Positions 33,159 through 44,916 of a stretch of DNA of 64,000 bases are shown one piece after another. This DNA comes from Vespa crabro. Taxonomy: Eukaryota; Arthropoda; Insecta; Hymenoptera; Vespidae. The position numbers and the translations under genes are program-made. The stretch spans positions 3,493,001 through 3,557,000 of the forward strand of contig NC_060977.1 in the NCBI RefSeq assembly GCF_910589235.1, written 5' to 3'. Each line of letters begins with the position of its first letter. Position 1 is the first letter of the stretch. The notes under the pieces are model-generated. The model saw nothing but the letters and a program-made list of their open reading frames with translations, searched no databases and was not told the origin of the DNA.

Positions 33159-33315
33159 TATTGCCAATGTATGATTGTGGCTTTTTGTATTACTAGGTTC
33201 TGCACCTCGTCAAATTCGAATACATTTTGAACGAAATATTCCGTGGCTTATATATTCAAAATTGGCCTTACGTAATTACAAGAACAATGTGGATTAATCT
33301 AATGATAAGATAAAG
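33159..33315 (-). promoter_or_regulatory. Promoter and exon 1 of gene I
   Basis: GATA pair TGATAAGATAAAG (33,303-33,315) lies 48 bp upstream of TATATAAG (33,247-33,254), so about 11 bp of the usual spacer is missing. ATG at 33,225, again 29 nt after the TATA start, opens an 11-codon frame ending at 33,193. Confidence 0.6.
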
Positions 33316-33559
33316 TTAAAGAATTATCGATCGATAATACCTGAAAATGTGAAAGGTAAAGATCATAAAACTATATTATCTGATAAAAAATTGAATATTA
33401 TATTGATCTTAATTTCTTGGGAAACAATAAGTAAAAAATAGAATCATTAGATATATTAACTGTTTTCGTATCGATCTTAGATCATCAAGATTTTCTAATA
33501 GATTTTAGCATGAGAAAATTAAACGATGCAAGATATAATATCAAATTAATCCTTTCCAT

Positions 33560-34112
33560 ATAGATTTTTAATAGTAGTAGAAATTTTTTTACGCGTTCGA
33601 AATTAATACCAGATTGCTTGACCCTGTTCACAATGTATTGCACACGGTGGTCATTGTAAACGGTATTATAAAGTTTCTTAAATTCGAGAGAAGTGAGATG
33701 ATCCATGAGCTCTTTGAAGGCTAGATAGGTTTAGAGTTTTTGATAGTAAGGAGCTTTGATTTGATTGTTTTCGGGAATTAATTTCTTAACGTCCTCGACG
33801 AGACGTTTGTATCCACCGACGATTCCGTATTCGAAAAAGCCTTTTGGTTGTATCAATCTAAAAATTTCCATGTAATCGTGATAATGGTTTAAAAGGTAGT
33901 AAATGTCGATATCACTGGCGTATATGTAATTCAACAGGTTGATATAATTAGGTATGACATCGACTTCCTTAACTAATAATTTGAACTCATCGGACTTCAC
34001 ATTTATTAATTATGAATTAGAAATTTTCAATCGATAATATCTAAAAATATGAATTTTCAGATATTCTTATGTTTAAGATTTTATTATGAAGATATGTTAA
34101 ACCTTTCTTTTT
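33560..34112 (-). pseudogene. 5'-truncated G12-like gene with a nonsense codon (relic J)
   Basis: From 34,000 to about 33,600 the family protein can be read (FKLLVKEVDVIPNYINLLNY; GGYKRLVEDVKKLIPE; KELMDHLTSLEFKKLYNTVY). A TAA replaces the Glu of the conserved KLETSPAF motif near 33,730, and the tail is frameshifted. The signal peptide and first about 60 residues are missing. A displaced scrap matching the KGLTY-coding block lies near 34,090-34,112, beyond about 80 bp of leader-like sequence, pointing to a local rearrangement. An ATATATATAAA box and a GATA pair (34,182-34,194) remain upstream. Confidence 0.8.
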
Positions 34113-34449
34113 TATATATATATTCAAAATTAGTCTTTATATTTAAGTAATTTTAAAAATAATGTGAATTAACTTATTCTTCGATAAGATAAAGTTATAC
34201 GAGAAATTTTCGATGGATAATTTCGGTAAATGTAAAAGGAAAAGATCATAGAACTATGTTAATTATTAAAAAATTGAATAATTTATTGATTTTAATTTCT
34301 TGCGGAACATTAAGTTACAAGTTGAATCATTCAATTGAAGCCATGCTGTATCAATTTTGAATCGTCAAAATTTTTTAATAGATTTTAACATAAGAAAATT
34401 AAACGATACAAGATATAATATCAAATTAAGTCTTTCCATATACAGATGT

Positions 34450-35100
34450 TTAATAGTAGTCATTCGGAACGGTGATTCCAAGAACGGTTTGAAGAAATTC
34501 TTTTACACGTTGGAGATCAAGACCAGCTTGCTTGGCCTTGTTTAGAATGTATTTGAAATGGGGGTTAGCATAGACGGTATTAACAACTTCCTGGAAATCG
34601 GGGGAAGAGAGATGTTCGATGAATTGTTTGAAGGCCGGAGAGGTTTGGAGTTTTTGATGATAAAGAGCCTTGATTTTTTCTTTGGGAATGAGTGGCTTGA
34701 CGTCTTCGATGAGACCTTTGTATCCACCGGTGATTTTATACTCGGAAAAGCTTTTTGGTGGTGTCAATTCTGGAAGTCCAAGGTATTTGTGTAGACGATT
34801 TACAAGGTAATAAGAGTCGACACCAGCTTCATATATGCAATTCAATAGCTTAATATATTCAGGTATGGCCTCGACTTCTTGAACCAATTCTTTGAACTCT
34901 TCGGTCTTCGTATATGCCACACCTCTCTTTACTTCAGCATCTTCGGCCATATATTGCTTAACAAGCTCGATCACTTTATCGACAGGAATCAAATCTACAA
35001 ACTCTTGTAGATCCTTGTAAAGCTCACCTTTGCCAAGATTAGGTACTGTCCAGGCATTGGCCGTAGCCAAAATTGCAACAAGAGCTATTGTGAATTTCAT
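34450..35100 (-). CDS. Secreted G12-like protein (gene K)
   Basis: The 216-residue protein has a signal peptide at 1-16 (MKFTIALVAILATANA), then WTVPNLGKGE. Half 1 is about 25-108 (LQEFVDLIPVDKVIELVKQY; AIPEYIKLLNCIYEAGVDSY), hinge LPELTPPKSFSEYKITGG, half 2 about 127-206 (KPLIPKEKIKALYHQKLQTS; LNKAKQAGLDLQRVKEF). The tail is VLGITVPNDYY, without the CPIC pair of F and I. ATG abuts an acceptor (CTATAG); intron 35,101-35,398 (298 bp). AATAAA at 34,282-34,287. It is the intact relative of relics G and L. Confidence 0.92.
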   Translation of the reverse strand: MKFTIALVAILATANAWTVPNLGKGELYKDLQEFVDLIPVDKVIELVKQYMAEDAEVKRGVAYTKTEEFKELVQEVEAIPEYIKLLNCIYEAGVDSYYLVNRLHKYLGLPELTPPKSFSEYKITGGYKGLIEDVKPLIPKEKIKALYHQKLQTSPAFKQFIEHLSSPDFQEVVNTVYANPHFKYILNKAKQAGLDLQRVKEFLQTVLGITVPNDYY

Positions 35101-35398
35101 CTATAGAATAAATAAGAGTATTCAATTGAAATTCACAATTCAAAATTTTGTCTTGGTGGATGACAATATTTTATTTCGACATAATTATGGTATGTTGATG
35201 AATAATATTTAAAGAAATCTGATTTAATAATTACACCGGGAGAAAGAATCTTATTCCATTCTATATTAAATAATAATATATATATATATATATATTATTA
35301 TTTAATATTACAATTATATGCCTTAAAGATTTAAAAAAATATATCGAATGTCTTAACAAAATTCTATTTGTTATAATATATATAAATATTATACTTAC

Positions 35399-35566
35399 GA
35401 TTGCCAATAAATGATAGAGGTTCTATCTATTAGTAGCTTCTGCAGTTTGTCAAATTCGAATACATCGTGAATGAAAAATGCCGTGGTTTATATATTCAAA
35501 ATTGATCTTGATATTTAAGTAATTTCAAGAATAATGCAGATAAATCTTATTTTCGATAAGATAAAA
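35399..35566 (-). promoter_or_regulatory. Promoter and exon 1 of gene K
   Basis: GATA pair CGATAAGATAAAA (35,554-35,566), 59 bp, then TATATAAA (35,487-35,494). ATG at 35,465 opens a 12-codon frame ending at 35,430. Donor GTAAGTATAAT begins at 35,398. Confidence 0.65.
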
Positions 35567-35819
35567 TTATATGAGTAATTTTCGATCGATAATTCCTATA
35601 AATGTGAAGGGAGAAGATCATAAAACAACATTATTTATTAAAAAATTGAATAATTTATTGGTTTTAGTTTCTTGGGGAATATTAAGTAACAAATCGAATT
35701 ATTAGATCTATTAGGTGGGTTGTATCGATTTTGGATCATTAAGATTCTCTGATAGATTTTAACATAGGAAAATTAAAGGATACAAGATATAATATCAAAT
35801 TAATCCTTTCTATATAGAT

Positions 35820-36195
35820 TTTTAATAGTAGAAGAGTAGAAAGTCGATTCTTGTATCCACCAGTGATACCGTACTCGGAAAAGCCTTGTGGTGGTATCAA
35901 TTTAGGAATTTTCATGTAATCGTGAAGGTTTACAAGATAGTAACTGTCGACACCAGTGCCATATATATAGTTCAACAGGTTGATATAATCAGGCATGGCA
36001 TCGACTTGTTTAACAAATGATTTGAACTCATTGGACTTCAGATATGTCAAACCTCTTTGTATTTCAGCATCTTCGGTGGCATATTGCAGAAGAAGCTTCT
36101 GGATCAGGGATCGACTGGGATCAAATCTACGAACTCTTGTAGATCTTTGTAAAGGCCGTAGCCATAATTGCAACCAGAGCTACTGCAAATTTCAT
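35820..36195 (-). pseudogene. Doubly deleted G12-like gene (relic L)
   Basis: The ATG (36,193-36,195), its abutting acceptor (CTACAG) and the start of a signal peptide (MKFAVALVAIMAT) survive. About 10-15 codons around the signal cleavage site are missing and the frame shifts. The central part is then readable (LLLQYATEDAEIQRGLTYLK; MPDYINLLNYIYGTGVDSYY; GFSEYGITGGYKN). Immediately after GGYKN it jumps to the 3' end, so the entire second half is deleted. Intron 36,196-36,546 (351 bp) still has GTAAGT and an acceptor. Confidence 0.8.
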
Positions 36196-36546
36196 CTGTA
36201 GAATAAATAAGACCATTTAATTCTGTAGAATAAATTAATATACTTAATATGCAATTCAAAATTTTATCTTTATCGATAACAATATTTTCTTTGAAAATAA
36301 TTTTGATAGTTTGATTTGAACATATTTAGAGAAAATTGATTTAATAATTACATTAATAGAAGGAAATTTTTTCTATTCTTGTTACATAATATGTATGAAT
36401 ACATTATATATATTTTATACATTATTGTTATATATGTACTATACAAATTTATACAAATTATTCTATACAAATTATTAAACAAGACGAGAGTAATAATTAT
36501 TTATAATAATACTATTCAATTTCGTATTGTAAAATTGATTACTTAC

Positions 36547-36690
36547 AGTGATAAAACTATCTGATCTACTTTGTAAAATTTAAGAAACAGTTTGACAAGA
36601 ATTCTAACGAGTTTATATACTCGCTAAAACGTATTTCAATTATTTCATTATCCAATCAGATAAGATTGATTACTCAGATAACCGATAAAT
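36547..36690 (-). promoter_or_regulatory. Still intact-looking promoter of relic L
   Basis: A TATATAAA box (36,612-36,619) is preceded 40-70 bp upstream by several GATA sites (GATAAG at 36,659; further ones near 36,676 and 36,684). The sequence is not the F-type promoter and lacks the short leader frame, so L may be the array's older outer member. Confidence 0.55.
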
Positions 36691-36945
36691 TTCATTTTGG
36701 ATATCGAAAAACAGATACACATACTCATCGATAAATTTGAAAAATAGAGTATAACACATATAAGATATGCATGTGTGTATATATTTTATGTCTATACGTA
36801 TATGTATTATAATCATGATTTCATCAAATTAAATATTGAACGTGATTGATGAGAAAAGATGGTCAATATTCTTAAGATTATAAAATTAATTATAAAATTA
36901 TTAAATTTTATAATCTCTCTGTTTCTCTTTTTTTCTCTTTCTTTC

Positions 36946-36949
<4 letters not shown>

Positions 36950-37022
<73 letters not shown>

Positions 37023-37032
37023 ATCTATCTCC
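36950..37032. repeat. Compound (CT)n-(ATCT)n microsatellite
   Basis: A CT tract passes into ATCT units. The same CT-to-ATCT transition recurs near 14,490-14,525 and 57,470-57,535. Confidence 0.9.
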
Positions 37033-37979
37033 TATTTCAATAGAACAGGTGTATAAATCGGCCTTATCTAATACGAATTATTATCATCTAATTTTTATAA
37101 TGAATCATATCTCTCTTCTTTCGCATTATCATAAGGATTTAACGATATTCAATAATATGTTACAAACTTTATAAGAAGACAAAAATCAATTGATTATATA
37201 ATATTTGCAATATAATTAAATGATATTCGATGAAACTTTAATAATCCTACAAACTGTAACTACAGATATATTCTTAATTTATTGAAATGTTTTAACAATA
37301 ATAAACGATACAACATAAAAAATTTCGGGGGTGGGATAAGTGTAATGAGAGGATCGAGAAAACTTTATATATGCTTAATGATTATAATTACGCGGTAATT
37401 GTGAAAGACCATAAATCTAATATACGTCGAAAGATTTTACTGTTCATTAATGTTTAAAAAAATTAAACGAAAAATAAAGATGGAAGAAGAGTAAAGGAAA
37501 GAGTGAGAGAGATTTGAAACATATGTGAATATATTATAATAGGACATTGACTAGGGTATGGTGGAAGGAGGAGGGGTCATGCGTTTACAAATTCCGAAGA
37601 ATTTTGTTAATGCATAAGAAAGTTTCACTCGTTCGGTTGCGAAGAAGGAAAAAAGAAAAGAGAGAGAAAATACATGGAATAGAAAGAGGTGACGAGGTAG
37701 GAAGGAGGTTTGTGGGCGATGAGGGAATAGAAGAGAGGAAATGGAAGGGTAAGAAGAAGAAGAAAGCAAAACGGCAGCACGTGTTGCGAATAGTCACGAC
37801 TCCTTCGTAGTGGTCTTTCGATAAATAAGAAAGAAGCGATGTTCGCGCAGGTGGCGCTAACTTTTAAAAGGAAAGTAAGGGATGCCTCGTAGCCACCGGT
37901 TTCTCGCACTGCCAATCGAAAGAGTTTCGCAATGCTGTTGGAACAGCTGGAGACGAAGGAGATATAAAGATAGAAAGGG

Positions 37980-38010
<31 letters not shown>

Positions 38011-38561
38011 GAGAGAGAGAGATACTAACACCGTTTCTCTAATTAAAGTTGTTACAATTTAATAAGCCTCGGAACTTACCATCATCGTTCCCTCGTAATG
38101 GGAAAATCAAGGGTAGAAAAAGAGGGAGACCGTGAGAAAAAGTTAGAAGAAATGAAGATAGAAAGGGGGAAAAGGCTTAGCTGAAAGTAAAAGAGGCGAC
38201 ATTTCATTGCGTAAGCGGAAGGATCGTCTTGGTCGATCTCTTAACTTTTCCACTCAATGTAAAGCTCTGCTGGTTCTTTGGGTCCTCCGTTACTTCCTTC
38301 TCTCGTCTCGCTTTTAAGACGGGTGGGGACATGAGGTGTGGTAAGGTGAAGTGAGGTGAGGTGAAGTTGAAGAGATAGAGGCAACGTTCTGCGAGAAGTA
38401 ACGTACTTACTTTCGTCAAAGATTTAACGCAATTTCATGGTAGCTACACTATCATCCCTTTCGTCATTTCGTTTTCTCTCATTAGTTTCGTTACTATAAC
38501 GTCGAAAGACAAATTGGACAGAGTTTTATGAATTTTTAATTTCTTCTTCCGTTTTTACTTC

Positions 38562-38613
38562 ATTTATTTATTTATTTATTTATTTATTTATTTGTTTATT
38601 TGTTTATTTATTT
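38562..38613. repeat. (TTTA)n tetranucleotide repeat
   Basis: About 13 units with two TTTG variants. Confidence 0.9.
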
Positions 38614-39283
38614 ACTTCTCCTCCTTCTTCGTTATCTATTCTAAGGCTCGGATTATTTCGAAAATAAGTTGATTCGATATATAGAATGCATCGAGATTCA
38701 CAGTTCGAACTTAACGAAAACTGCCCAAGAGGAGGTTCGTGATATCGGCGTTATAATCATTTTTGGAAAAGCCGAAAGGATTCCTGTTGGAAAGTTCGAC
38801 TCCGCGGCAAGACTTTAAGCGCGAGTAGTATCAAGTTATTTTCTCTTGCCGGCCAGGCAAACTTTTCTAGGATATTATGGCCGCACGTGGTGGTAACAGC
38901 CTGACGTGCCGGTCCCATCGTTACCGATATAACGACCTCGAGGATTTTCGCGAAGAAAAAAGGGGGAGGAACCAGCTAAGAAACTCTGTTCGTATGTACG
39001 TGAACGTGAATGGGATCTCAAAATGAAATCGTCGAATCTTCAAATATGATTTTCCTTCTTTTAGAATTCGACCCTTTTATTTTATCATTTTCGAATTTTC
39101 TCAAATTTCTGTCGATATTGGTACAATTATTATTCCTTCAAAATTCCTTCATTTACGTCCCGATCTTTTCTTTCTTTCATAACATTATCAGTATACTTTT
39201 TTTTTCCCCCACCGAACATGACATCATAGCTAAAACAAAGTTGAATTGTAGTTTACAAGGAAAAATCCCAAACGCAAAAAGGA

Positions 39284-39290
<7 letters not shown>

Positions 39291-39347
<57 letters not shown>
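39291..39347. repeat. (GA)n microsatellite
   Basis: About 26 GA units. It is a homopurine mirror repeat that could adopt a triplex. Confidence 0.95.
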
Positions 39348-39350
<3 letters not shown>

Positions 39351-40319
39351 GAATTTTACATTATTAATATTTTATTTGTAGAATGTCTAACGTTTAGTTA
39401 GATTAATTTAGATTTTTTGTCGATAATTTTAATTTTAATCTCCGATAGTTTTATTAATTTAAAAAGAAGTACATAAAAGAAATTTTTCTTTTTTCATTTT
39501 TTTCATTTATTAAGAATCATCGCTACAAATTAATTTCCCGAGGAAAAATTTAATTTTCTTTTTACAAAAATATCTTATCTTTCTTTACAATTTCTCTTTG
39601 ATTTTTTTTCTTCCCATTTGCATGCAGTCCTTTCATTTCAATTAACAATTGTTCTTGATAGAAAAACAGAAAAGAAAAGACAAAGAAAAAACTTTATAAA
39701 CGATAAGAATTTTTGATATAATCGAAATAATCGTAAGAAACAGAAATCAGATAAAATAAAATAAATTCGTGCACAGATGTGCTTTAAAATTGACGATGAC
39801 ATATTTCAGGGAAAAAAACAAAAAAAAAAAAAATAATAATTGACCCGTATAAAACGTTTGTTATTAAATCTTATCGGATATCTTAAATTTACGTATGTAT
39901 CCAATCGTTGAGAACAAAATTTATCAGAGTGCATTTAAATACTTGAACTTTGAATATTTGAATCGTAAAAGACATTTAATGTAAAAATTATTCTATTACG
40001 TCTTATACACACAAATATTATATTTATTTTTATGTTTGACGTATCTCAAAGTTTAGCTGAAAAATTTTCAAAGTTTAACCAAAAGTTTAAAAAGAAGCGA
40101 AAAGGAAGTTGTATCAATGATTACCTTAGGTCTAAGGAAGTCGTAGAAATGGTTGCCTGTAACAAATCCTTCGCGAGTAATCGAGGTCGTGCCTTGGCTA
40201 AGTTTTACTCTCGAACACTTAACTCCATTGCGATTGGATTCTTCTTCGGCGGCGAGCCTTTAACCTACCTCTCTACCTCCATTTCCGCTTCTTGGCCTCT
40301 TTTCTCGATTTATTTCCTT

Positions 40320-40362
<43 letters not shown>

Positions 40363-40920
40363 TTTCTTCTTTTCCTAGACCTTTTCTTCTTTCGATCCAA
40401 TATTTCTTCCTTTCTTTTCTTTTTCTTTTTTTTTTTTTTCCTAACATTTTCTATCACAAAAGAAGAACGATCAAACACATCGGTATTATACATTTTTAAC
40501 GTAAAATCGAAAGAAAGAAAGAAATAATACGAAACTCGTGATTTTTATCAAAATACATGATATAATAACAATAATAATAATAAAAAAAATATCACATATT
40601 GTTAGAAAATTATTGATCTTTTAGAAACTTCATTAAATTTTATTCACTTTCAAACGACTTCGTCGTCGAAATTGTTGATCTTGTCGAGCAAAATTTGGAA
40701 AAACAAAATCAATCGATATAGATAAAAAAACGATTGTTATTGAGATACTCGATAATAGATAAAAGATCGATATGATTATATTTTGATTTATTTTATTTTT
40801 TATATGATGACTTACGTAATCTCTAATAGCTGTTCTATTATCTTATAAAGATCTAAAAAAAAAAAAAAAAAATAAAAAATATCAAGTTGATAAGTATCGA
40901 TTGTTTCTGACTTTAAGAAA

Positions 40921-41224
40921 AATAATAGGAAGAAAACTCTAAAGGGTGGTTGGCTAAGTCTTACTACTCTTCACTAGGCTAACCGGCTGCCCGTGAACGT
41001 TCGCAAGGGGTTCGCTTGTATTTCAATGTCGTGGCATCCGGTTGGGGCGACGAGTGATGTGGTCTGCTACCCTCGTACATCCGGCCGTCGCCAAACACTG
41101 TGCGTGTACCCTCTTGCCCTCCCTTCATCTTCTCACCCTGTTTGCACTGCTTCGACTTTCCTCGCTGACGTTATACTGCACGAACCCTCACTGTCATAGG
41201 ATGACTAGTTAATGCTGGTCTCTC

Positions 41225-41275
<51 letters not shown>

Positions 41276-41400
41276 TTCTTTTTCTGTTTCGTTCTTTTAC
41301 GTACTCTTCTTCTCTTATTCCCTTTAAACATCTCGCAATCCACGAATGCTGAAATTCTCTTGCGCAAAAATGACCTATGACTCTATCGAACTGAACTATC
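40921..41400. other. GC-richer unique island followed by CT tract
   Basis: At 40,940-41,210 the DNA is clearly less AT-rich and unique. The open frame there (68 codons) has no recognised motif. A CT tract with a TCTG variant follows (41,217-41,275). It may be regulatory or part of an unrecognised transcript. Confidence 0.4.
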
Positions 41401-42535
41401 CCTCCTAGTCAAAACGAAAAGGTAACTTGATTTTAATGTAATGTAATGTAATGTAATGTAAATGATTGTGTAAAGATAATATATAACTGACAACTGTATA
41501 ATATATAATAAATAAAATTTGTAAAAATAAAAATTACGTGAAATTAATCGTAAAAATTTTTTTTTTAATATATTATATAGACAAGAATTATAGGAAAAAG
41601 TTTTGATTCTATATAATTATAAGAGTTTTGTTTTTCAAGAAATTTTATTGATTTTTCTTTTATTTTCACATTATATTATATACGATGTGTATGAAAAATA
41701 ATCATCTACTAATAATATTGATAATATTTAAAGGGTATGTTTACATGTACAGATATCAATATTTCATAAATATCAAACGTACATACCAAATGAGTTATAA
41801 TAATTAAATGTAATAATATTTCAATGTAATAAATGGAATAATGAAACAAAATACTGTATTGAATTCGAATCTGATACGAGTGAAAGATGCATCGAATATT
41901 AAAAGAAATTTACATTGAAATATTTGTCTATCTCGTACGTGTGATCATTATCATTTGATTTATTAGATTTAACGATGGCAAAACTTTTTATTGTGATTTC
42001 GAGAATATCGAAAAAAAATGAATTATATACAAATTTATATTACAAAATGGATGCTTTTAATGTATATATGTATACATACGTCCGAAATCATTCGAACCTC
42101 GTTTAATGTCACATTATTGTCGGAAATAGAATAGAATTTTACTAGGATAAAATATGAATTATACATATGTATATACCATTGAAGCAATATATAGATACAT
42201 ATGTTTGTTATTCTGATCGTTTGATGAATAGAACATTATAATTTTGTATTTACAGTAATAATTCGAATAATTCGAATTGCACGTAAGAGAAACACGATAT
42301 TATTCCTTTGTGCGCGTTTCTATTAATACGATATTAATATTATATTCAATTAAAAGGGACATTGCCATTTTGAGTTTGAAATTATTTTGATCGATTAATC
42401 GATCACTTTGAAAAATAACTTTTTGAATTAAGAAACACGGTCTGATAATATAGCGACATACTTGGCCCTTCGATCAAATTATATCTATATATTATTGATA
42501 TACTTTTGCATTGTTTAGGTTTATCTATACGACAG
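41401..42535. other. AT-rich non-coding DNA
   Basis: Contains a short (TAATG)n pentanucleotide run (41,435-41,461). No gene signature is seen. Confidence 0.6.
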
Positions 42536-42563
42536 GTCCTTCCTCCCTTCATCCTCTACTCAT

Positions 42564-42622
42564 CCCACCCCATTCCTACCCCTCCCTCTCCCCTATCCCC
42601 CACCCCAACCCACCCCACCCCG
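42564..42622 (-). other. G-quadruplex-prone tract (minus strand)
   Basis: The plus strand has a long series of CCC/CCCC runs separated by 1-3 bases. On the minus strand this gives more than eight G-runs in about 60 bases, the strongest G4-type pattern in the window. Confidence 0.65.
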
Positions 42623-42845
42623 CTCCGATAACGAGCAAACTTTCGACCACGGCCACTCGAGCAAAGTAATTATGCTCGTATTCCACGTCGAGTTACATTA
42701 ATTAACGTCGCGGTAGCAGGACCGTACCCGTAACTCTCGCGAGTTATACGAGGATCCTCGAAAAGGCCCTTTGTAAGGGTGACACGCGTGTTTATATTGA
42801 TGACGAGTAATGCAGGACGCATAGTTACAGTGTACCACGATCCAC

Positions 42846-42879
<34 letters not shown>

Positions 42880-44588
42880 GGATATCAAATGCAACCTCAT
42901 GTTTGTATTTTATTATAATGGACTATAAAGTTACTAAAAGCTAATAAACATAGTCACATCCTTTTATTCTCATACTCATTTGAAATTTACCGATAGTAAA
43001 TAAACTTTATAAAGAATTAAATAATGAACAAAATCAATGCTGTCAAGTGTTAAGAAAAAGTCAAAAAAAGAAAAATAGAGGGAGAAAAGAAAATTGATCG
43101 TTATTATCTCTCGTTAATTACTTGAATAAATCATAAGAAAGTGATTAGTAAGAAAATGATTGAGGATCGTTCTAATTCTTCTCCATTTTGACTTAAAAAT
43201 TTATATATATATATATATATTTTTTTTTTTTTATTTAAGATGCAATTTTATCTACGAGCGAATTAATTTTTCGCAAAATAATTTTAAGAAATGGAATTTA
43301 CGTACTTCGAAAGAATAAATTTGCGTAGATCGAAAGTATAAATCCTTTATAAATTTTATATATTTCTTTGACAGAAAGATATTGTTTATTTTGTAGTTAG
43401 ATCTTTCATATATCATTTTATGTTTTATAACGCATTTGAAAGTTCATTCAATAAGATTTCAAATGATAAGAAACGTATCTCGAGTAAGATGTTCGAAAGA
43501 TCGTTCAAGAAGGTGTTCGAACAGTGTACCTAAGTCTCCTGGGTCACCCACGAAATCACATTTTACCTCGATACATTCGCTTTTGCAGGAGCAATTTTCT
43601 CGAGAGCAAACAAGCCAACCTACTCGCATGCATTAAACTTTGAACGTTCGCGTAAGAAAGCAGCCCGTTGACCTTAGTATATAGTAAGTTTAGAAGGTCC
43701 TCTGACGATATCAAAAACGAAATGAAATTTCTATCGATCACGTTTATCGTTTTTATTTAATTATTTTCTCATAAATATAAGCATACATTTTTCTTGGTTA
43801 AAACCGAAACGATTTTACGAACGAAATTGATTAACTAATAAAATATTTTTACTATTTTTGTATATTTATAATTTCATGTATATTTTATAAATTTATTATC
43901 AGTAGTAAAACAAAATAATATATTCAAAATGTGTGTGAACGAGTGAAATATAATCATTTATCAAAAAATTGATTGATGTTCTATTTTGAAAATATTAGTA
44001 TTTTGTATACTGATTGAAAATAAATATAGAAAATGTCCACTACTATTTCTATTTCTTCCTCTCTTATTCGAAAAGCTATTCTTTGATAATGAAATATATT
44101 TCCTCTCTTTCTCTTTCTCTCTTATTCTTGAATTTCGTAGATTTTCTTGCATTTTCATGGGATTATATGGTATAGCCGACACATACGAAATTACCATTGT
44201 CGGTCATAATTCTTGTTCTTTCGACCAATAACCGCATAGGTACCTTTCGAAGTACCCACAGAAAGGGCTAGGAGAAAGAACCCTTTTACCGCTAGGGCAT
44301 TGTTTCGTGTGGCGCAGTTTATCCGCATGGTACCACATGTTATTGTTGTGTACTTTGACCGTTCACTCCTATCTCTCGATATAATAACCAGCGTCGACAA
44401 TGCTTTAATCCGTCGACTGGAGAAAGGAGAGGTGTTGGTGTGAGATGGGGAAGAGTAGAGAAGAGTGGGGAGTTGGGAATAGGGAGGTGAAGAGAAGGTG
44501 GCCACGAGAAAAGGGAGAAGGTGCCAAAGAAGGGCTGAGTAGTTGGTACAAAAGGAGCAAGCTATGGAAGTAAGCTGATTAGGAAACC

Positions 44589-44590
<2 letters not shown>

Positions 44591-44655
<65 letters not shown>

Positions 44656-44661
44656 TTCTCT
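44591..44661. repeat. (CT)n microsatellite
   Basis: Long CT tract with a single GCT interruption and a terminal CTTT. An antisense frame through it encodes only Arg-Glu repeats. Confidence 0.95.
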
Positions 44662-44916
44662 CGTAGCATATCCTCTTTCTAGATCTCGAATATCCGCGTT
44701 CCCCATAAAGCCGGTCTCGCCGCAGCTACCGTCGACGACAACGATACATCACGGCATTATAAATAACTGTCCGCTATTTCCGCCATGCCGAGAATAAAGT
44801 AATTTATAAAGACAGCTGGAACTTCTTGGTAGTAGATACATTTTACGAAGAGGGGAAGAGGACGAAAAAAAAATTAAAAAATAATGCAGAAAAAGAACTA
44901 AAAGAAGAAAACGATG

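Larger units (their letters stand above)
36740..40920. other. Non-coding DNA upstream of the array
   Basis: No gene is supported. It holds CT/ATCT tracts (36,940-37,032), a purine-rich segment at 37,480-37,790, a GC-richer island at 37,790-38,430, a (TTTA)n tract, a unique GC-richer stretch at 38,640-39,010, a long GA tract, and AT-rich DNA with (TA)n at 40,323-40,358. A frame of 155 codons at 40,032-40,499 ends in (TA)n-derived Tyr/Ile and shows no motif. Confidence 0.5.

Noticed and set aside
40032..40499. 155-codon plus-strand open frame with a mixed-composition first half
   Set aside because: The second half is (TA)n and T-run translation, and I found no motif or splice partner for the first half.
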